Shown piece after piece: positions 15,110 through 17,828 of a stretch of DNA of 17,828 nt (positions are counted from its first letter, which is position 1; each line of letters starts with the position of its first letter). Under the pieces are notes generated by a model that was not told the origin of the DNA, made no database searches, and saw only the letters and a list, made by a program, of their open reading frames with translations. The stretch comes from DAOTUB01 sp034437455 (GTDB lineage: Bacteria; Chloroflexota; Anaerolineae; B4-G1), in contig DAOTUB010000300.1 of assembly GCA_034437455.1 (NCBI GenBank), positions 1-17,828 on the forward strand. The letters run 5' to 3'. Made by a program: the position numbers and the translations under genes.

Positions 15110-16066
15110 CTACGCTGGCGTCTTCCAGTAGAATTCTGCTAACCAAAATATAAAGTGCTGCTCCTGTTCCCGGTCTCGTTCAAAGCCGACGTGAGAAGAG
15201 TCGGCAAGAGCGTCGGCGTGGCTCTGCGTCGTCGTGAGATAGCGCACGGGATCGCCCAGGAAGGAAGCCAGCAGCGTGACGAGCGCGGCTGTCTCTGGGC
15301 CTGACCAGAACGCAGCGGAGGGAAACAGGCCCAGCTCCGGCTCTTCCTCCTTTTGCCGTGCGAAAGCAAATCCGATCTCTTGGTTATCCTGATAGAGAGC
15401 CAAATAGTTTCCTCGTGGCAACGAGTCGAGCCAATAGAAGGATTCCATCAAGGCGGCGGCTGCTTTTGCGCCACTGCGTCCCGCTACACGCTCCACCGCA
15501 TACAGCCTCCAGTGTTTCCAGGCGCTGGCCGCTTTTGACTTGGCTACTTTTCTGATCTTGATCGCAGCCAGGGGCGACGCCGGAGGGCGTACAGAAGCGA
15601 GCGTCAAAGTCGTCGTCGCCAGGCCCAAGGGTTGGCCACCGAATTGTTTGAGCATTCGTTGGCTAGTCTGGTTCAGGGCGGACACCCTGCCCACGGCCAT
15701 CTCACAGTGGTAACGCTTGACGTGGCTTTCGACGAAACGGACCGTCCGTATCAGAAAGCGGGCGATCCCCAGGCCGACGTCGCTCGTCCGAAATTGAGGC
15801 AATAGACCCAGGGTCAAGAGATAGAGCAGCTTTGAACGGCGGATCATCCACAATACGCCGACTCGCTCCCCGGAGGCGACGACGAAATAGGCGTCCGAGA
15901 TCGGGAATTTGACCAGGATGTAAAGGTACTCCCGTATGCTGGACAGCGCCCACGGTCGGGATAGGACGCGGTCCGTCCACGGATCGTGGCCTCTCACCGT
16001 CTCGAACGTCAGGCGGATGAAATCGGCCACTTGCCACCAGCGCACGGGTACAAAATCTGCCGTCAA
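15110..16066 (-). CDS. Two-domain GNAT-like N-acyltransferase
   Basis: The preferred start is TTG 16066 (318 residues), with AAGGA six bases upstream. The frame stays open to another TTG at 16261, but that part is translated palindromic repeat and has no ribosome site. GTG 16045 is a third option. The first half (to about residue 150) has the GNAT pattern: FVVASGERVGVLWM, LGLLPQFRTSDVGLGIARFL (acetyl-CoA loop region) and NQTSQRMLKQFGG. The second half repeats the pattern weakly: NYLALYQDNQEIGFAFA, ELGLFPSAAFW and a final SHVGFERD. A tandem GNAT is therefore likely, with a possibly degenerate second unit. The substrate is unknown. It is the first large gene of the minus-strand run that contains the exporters and diterpene enzymes. 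Confidence 0.65.
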   Translation of the reverse strand: MTADFVPVRWWQVADFIRLTFETVRGHDPWTDRVLSRPWALSSIREYLYILVKFPISDAYFVVASGERVGVLWMIRRSKLLYLLTLGLLPQFRTSDVGLGIARFLIRTVRFVESHVKRYHCEMAVGRVSALNQTSQRMLKQFGGQPLGLATTTLTLASVRPPASPLAAIKIRKVAKSKAASAWKHWRLYAVERVAGRSGAKAAAALMESFYWLDSLPRGNYLALYQDNQEIGFAFARQKEEEPELGLFPSAAFWSGPETAALVTLLASFLGDPVRYLTTTQSHADALADSSHVGFERDREQEQHFIFWLAEFYWKTPA

Positions 16067-16434
16067 ATCTCTTCCTTCATTGATGCAGCGGAGCGCCTTC
16101 GTGCCTTCGGCACAGTGAATAAGCGGATAATGAACTTTTTTGTAACTGCTCAGACTGTTGAAGCGAGTGCTGGTTGAGTAGCCGCCACGCTTTTTGTGGC
16201 GGCGTATCGAAACCAAGCGAGCGGCTTTTGTGCCTACTTGGTCTGGTTTCGACAAGCTCAACCCAGCGGATATGTGCCTCCGGCACTACTCGACCGGCGC
16301 AGGCTGAGCAGTTACCTTTTTTTGCCATAAGGACGTGCCCCTGGTAAGAGTCCGCAGCGATTCCAACAGCGCCTATCTGCTTATTCGTCCGGCCGCAAAT
16401 AGACCTCACCTGCTCCCCGGCAAACAAGTACCGC
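16067..16434. other. Repeat-rich intergenic region
   Basis: I find no convincing gene here. The 368 bp hold two near-identical small hairpins, GTGCCTTCGGCAC (16101-16113) and GTGCCTCCGGCAC (16275-16287). They flank the composite palindromic repeat at 16172-16263. A run of seven T (16317-16323) has no good stem before it, so I do not call a terminator. Frames that cross the region consist of translated repeat. Confidence 0.6.
16172..16263. repeat. Composite REP-like palindromic element
   Basis: The first stem is GCCGCCAC (16181-16188), loop GCTTTTT, GTGGCGGC (16196-16203), bounded outside by GGTT (16172) and AACC (16214). A second, overlapping palindrome pairs GAAACCAAG (about 16209-16217) with CTTGGT-CT-GGTTTC ending at about 16250. 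A third piece, GGTTTCGACAAGCTCAACC (16245-16263), again has GGTT/AACC ends. The repeated GGTTGAG, GGTTTCGA and GCTCAACC modules resemble REP/BIME-like intergenic repeats found in several environmental and actinobacterial genomes. No transposase is seen nearby. Confidence 0.7.
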
Positions 16435-16650
16435 CTAGGAGCTGGGCGTCAGGGTGGGCCGTTGCTTACTGAGCCACGCATCCAGGTCGATTTTCTTGAT
16501 CCGCCACAGCCGCCCGACCTTGTATGCCGGCAGATCCTCTTGTTTGATCCAACGGCGCACCGTGTATACAGAAACCCGCAGCAAGTTTGAAACCTCCTGC
16601 GGTGTAAGGAAAGCTTGTTGTCCAGAATGATCGGCGAGCGATGTGGACAC
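16435..16650 (-). CDS. Excisionase-family helix-turn-helix DNA-binding protein (HTH_17)
   Basis: The protein has 71 residues. Residues about 14-62 match the excisionase/MerR-like winged helix: FLTPQEVSNLLRVSVYTVRRWI (helix-turn-helix), DLPAYKVGRLWRIKKIDLDAWL (wing and final helix). It starts at GTG 16650, with GGAG seven bases upstream. Such small proteins serve as phage or plasmid excisionases but are also common stand-alone transcription regulators. No integrase or attachment site is seen here, so a local regulator is as likely. It could lead the minus-strand gene run, although a 368-bp repeat-rich gap follows. Confidence 0.85.
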   Translation of the reverse strand: MSTSLADHSGQQAFLTPQEVSNLLRVSVYTVRRWIKQEDLPAYKVGRLWRIKKIDLDAWLSKQRPTLTPSS

Positions 16651-16699
16651 GACGCGACTCCAACAACGTTAAACTGCGCCAACTGGCAGGAATGAGTAT

Positions 16700-16728
16700 A
16701 ATATAGCATAAAGTGGTAGAACTTTACA
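16700..16728 (-). promoter_or_regulatory. Possible promoter of the excisionase-like gene
   Basis: On the minus strand, TGCTATATT (extended -10, hexamer 16705-16700) lies about 50 bp before the GTG start. A weak TGTAAA sits 17 bp upstream of it as the -35. The A/T-rich stretch also offers TATTAT and TATACT as alternatives. Confidence 0.35.
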
Positions 16729-16794
16729 TAGGATATTGGTACTAGCAGTTTTTGGGCGTCGAGCGTGACGGCAATTGGAAAACCCTCCAAGTGA

Positions 16795-16846
16795 TAAACA
16801 AGGTTTTGTTTAGAGGTTTGTTTAGAGGGTTGTGCTATAATAGCAC
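16795..16846 (+). promoter_or_regulatory. Promoter/operator region of the NarL-type regulator gene
   Basis: TAAACAA (16795-16801) and TTGTTTA (16806-16812) form a perfect inverted pair. The 12-mer TTTGTTTAGAGG occurs twice in direct tandem (16805-16816, 16817-16828). The -10 TATAAT (16836-16841) lies inside a perfect palindrome, GTGCTA-TAA-TAGCAC (16832-16846). No -35 box is found at 16-18 bp spacing; its place is taken by the tandem repeats. This suggests a promoter that needs an activator or is controlled by a repressor at the TTGTTTA sites. Confidence 0.55.
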
Positions 16847-16886
16847 CGTTTGGCTGGATTTGGTCCGATTTTGAGATTTTGCATCA

Positions 16887-16952
16887 ATGGAGGGCGGAAA
16901 AATTAAGGAGGTTTTATTCGCAATTTTACAGGGATGGAGGGGAGAGATTTGA
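16887..16952 (+). CDS. Possible 21-residue leader peptide upstream of the regulator
   Basis: An ATG at 16887 opens a 21-codon frame ending in TGA (16950-16952). That stop overlaps the in-frame TTG (16949-16951) of the regulator gene, an arrangement suited to translational coupling. There is no clear Shine-Dalgarno in front of the ATG, and the peptide has no recognisable family. It may be chance. Confidence 0.2.
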   Translation: MEGGKIKEVLFAILQGWRGEI

Positions 16953-17590
16953 ATCAGACAACAGATTCGACAGCGGAGCGCGGGCCGCGCGTGCTGATCG
17001 CCGACGACGACTGGGATACGAGAGTGCTCCTGTCGGATGCGCTGGTGCATCACGGCTACACTCCCATCGCCGCCCCGGATGGGGAAAAGGCGCTGGCCCT
17101 GGCGGAGACGCACTCCTTTGACATCGCCTGCGTGGACGTGGTGATGCCCGGCCCGGCGGGCCTGGAGCTGAGCCGCCGGCTGAAGGCGCTCCAGCCGGGG
17201 ATGGAGGTGATCCTCATCACCGGGTTCGGCTCCATGGAGCTGGCGGCGGAGGCGATGTACCAGGGCGCGTTCTATTGCCTGAGCAAGCCGCTGAGGCCGG
17301 CGCGCTTGGTGAAGCTGGTGGGGGCGGCGTGCGCCGAGCGGCAGGCGCGGGAGCAAACGCTCGGACTGCTGCAAACGCTGACCCGCCGGGAGCGAGAGGT
17401 GCTGGCCGGGCTGGTCGAAGGCAAGACAGATCCAGAGATCGCTCAAAGGCTGCGCGTCAGCAAATACACTGTCAGCACGCACGTGCGCAACCTCCTGCGT
17501 AAATTGGGAGTGAGCAACCGCGTGGAGGCCGCCGTGCTGTGGGAGCGGTGCGTGCAGGCCCGCCGGGCGCGGGGCCGCCAAACCCGCTAG
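16934..17590 (+). CDS. NarL/FixJ-type response regulator (receiver plus LuxR helix-turn-helix)
   Basis: The protein has 218 residues from ATG 16934. The receiver (about 18-132) has acidic residues D24-D26, phospho-acceptor D68 (IACVDVVMPG), T96 (LITGF) and K118 (LSKPLRP). The LuxR/GerE DNA-binding domain (about 148-206) has LTRREREVLAGLVEGKTDPEIAQ and VSTHVRNLLRKLGVSNR. The ATG has no usable Shine-Dalgarno. TTG 16949 (213 residues) is preceded by GGAGGGG and may be the true start. AAGGAGG at 16905-16911 would suit only an ATT at 16916 in the same frame. It is divergent from the excisionase-like gene, with no kinase beside it. The coding DNA is visibly richer in GC than the flanks. Confidence 0.92.
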   Translation: MEGRDLNQTTDSTAERGPRVLIADDDWDTRVLLSDALVHHGYTPIAAPDGEKALALAETHSFDIACVDVVMPGPAGLELSRRLKALQPGMEVILITGFGSMELAAEAMYQGAFYCLSKPLRPARLVKLVGAACAERQAREQTLGLLQTLTRREREVLAGLVEGKTDPEIAQRLRVSKYTVSTHVRNLLRKLGVSNRVEAAVLWERCVQARRARGRQTR

Positions 17591-17604
17591 AAGAGTTACG
17601 AAAA

Positions 17605-17622
17605 ATACCTAACCTTAGGTAT
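17605..17622. promoter_or_regulatory. Perfect 8-2-8 inverted repeat, NarL-like 7-2-7 site
   Basis: ATACCTAA-CC-TTAGGTAT is a perfect palindrome 14 bp after the NarL-type regulator gene. Its inner halves, TACCTAA and TTAGGTA, fit six of seven positions of the NarL heptamer (TACYYMT) in the 7-2-7 inverted arrangement known for NarL/NarP. It abuts a candidate -35 box, so the adjacent regulator may bind here. Confidence 0.5.
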
Positions 17623-17651
17623 AGACAACGGGCAGGAGTATGTGATATACT
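17622..17651 (+). promoter_or_regulatory. Candidate promoter downstream of the regulator gene
   Basis: TAGACA (17622-17627), an 18-bp spacer and TATACT (17646-17651). The inverted repeat at 17605-17622 would centre about 44 bp upstream of the expected transcription start, where class II activators bind. No gene start is evident before the window ends. Confidence 0.4.
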
Positions 17652-17658
17652 GGCGTCC

Positions 17659-17687
17659 GTGTGGGTTGATCGAATTCAACCTGACAC
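17659..17687. repeat. Inverted repeat just after the candidate promoter
   Basis: GTGT-G-GGTTGA (17659-17669), loop TCGAAT, TCAACC-TG-ACAC (17676-17687). The stem has a small internal asymmetry. The GGTTGA/TCAACC ends recall the repeat at 16172-16263. It would fold near the 5' end of a transcript from the candidate promoter. Confidence 0.45.
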
Positions 17688-17703
17688 GTTCAAATCCATA
17701 TCC

Positions 17704-17828
17704 TAGCAGGCTGTCGGAGAGGGTTTGTTTTTGGCAGGAAACGTCCCTTCAGGCGCAGTTTTTTGGCCTACATTGAGGCTTCATGCCCCATTTTTGCCTC
17801 GAAAACGTCGAGATTTAGGGGCAGCCTT
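17704..17828. mobile_element. Possible terminal region of an insertion sequence
   Basis: From about 17704 (TAGCAGGCTGTCGGAGAGGG) the DNA is non-coding in all frames I examined, with T-runs and GGCTGTC-type ends as seen at the tips of several transposon families (IS1182/IS5-like). The transposase and the other end would lie beyond the window. This rests on resemblance only. Confidence 0.25.

Noticed and set aside
14623..15153. 176-codon plus-strand frame
   Set aside because: Antisense shadow of the MFS and GNAT genes with biased composition and no family features.
16067..16261. Upstream extension of the GNAT-like gene to TTG 16261
   Set aside because: It is translated palindromic repeat with no ribosome site; TTG 16066 has AAGGA at good spacing.
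16317..16323. T-run as an intrinsic terminator
   Set aside because: No stable stem immediately precedes it and no plus-strand gene ends upstream.
16077..16427. 116-codon frame on the minus strand
   Set aside because: It is composed of the REP-like repeat and intergenic sequence and matches no family I recognise.
16805..16828. CRISPR-like repeat
   Set aside because: Only two 12-bp copies in direct contact, with no spacers; better explained as a regulatory repeat.

Overview
The window looks like chromosomal DNA from a moderately GC-rich environmental bacterium. My best inference is a member of the Chloroflexota. The reasons are the rare pair of Rv3377c/Rv3378c-type diterpene genes (from memory, known outside mycobacteria in Herpetosiphon), the large membrane sensor kinase, the multidomain GAF-PAS class III cyclase, and the scattered palindromic repeats. 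No rRNA, tRNA or CRISPR array was seen, so the taxonomy is not proven.

Almost everything from about 16.6 kb down to base 1 is read from the minus strand. In transcription order the genes are: a small excisionase-type helix-turn-helix protein (16650-16435); a repeat-rich gap; a two-domain GNAT-like protein (16066-15110); an MFS exporter (15018-13642); a second acetyltransferase-like protein of FemAB/Acetyltransf_6 type (13628-12546); an ABC ATPase and its FtsX/MacB-type permease (12531-9462); a GT-C (GT87-like) membrane glycosyltransferase (9469-8072); the diterpene pair (8049-5528); a membrane histidine kinase (5491-3824); two tandem single-domain response regulators (3771-3012); a GAF-PAS-adenylate/guanylate cyclase (2822-1110); and a processive-type GT2 glycosyltransferase cut by the window edge (1113-1). 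Most junctions from 15018 to 3012 are 8-bp overlaps or gaps of 13-71 bp, consistent with one long operon or a few nested ones. A separate promoter lies in front of the cyclase.

The central find is the diterpene pair. The 498-residue protein carries a DxDTTS motif and two QW motifs, like the class II cyclase Rv3377c (tuberculosinyl/halimadienyl diphosphate synthase). The 317-residue protein matches the cis-prenyltransferase-fold enzyme Rv3378c (tuberculosinol / tuberculosinyl-adenosine synthase) along its whole length. The expected route is GGPP to a bicyclic (halimane- or clerodane-like) diphosphate, then to an alcohol or a transferred product. The second enzyme has Asn where Rv3378c has the catalytic Asp34. 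The co-directional GT87 protein, ABC and MFS transporters and acyltransferase-like proteins could decorate or export the terpenoid. That link is inferred from gene order only.

The kinase, the two output-less receivers and the cyclase look like a signalling module, possibly feeding into cyclic nucleotide production. On the right, a NarL/LuxR-type response regulator runs on the plus strand. Upstream it has tandem repeats and a -10 box embedded in a palindrome, and its start is ambiguous. Just downstream is a 7-2-7 inverted repeat that resembles a NarL-type binding site, abutting a candidate promoter. The last about 120 bp may be the end of an insertion sequence.
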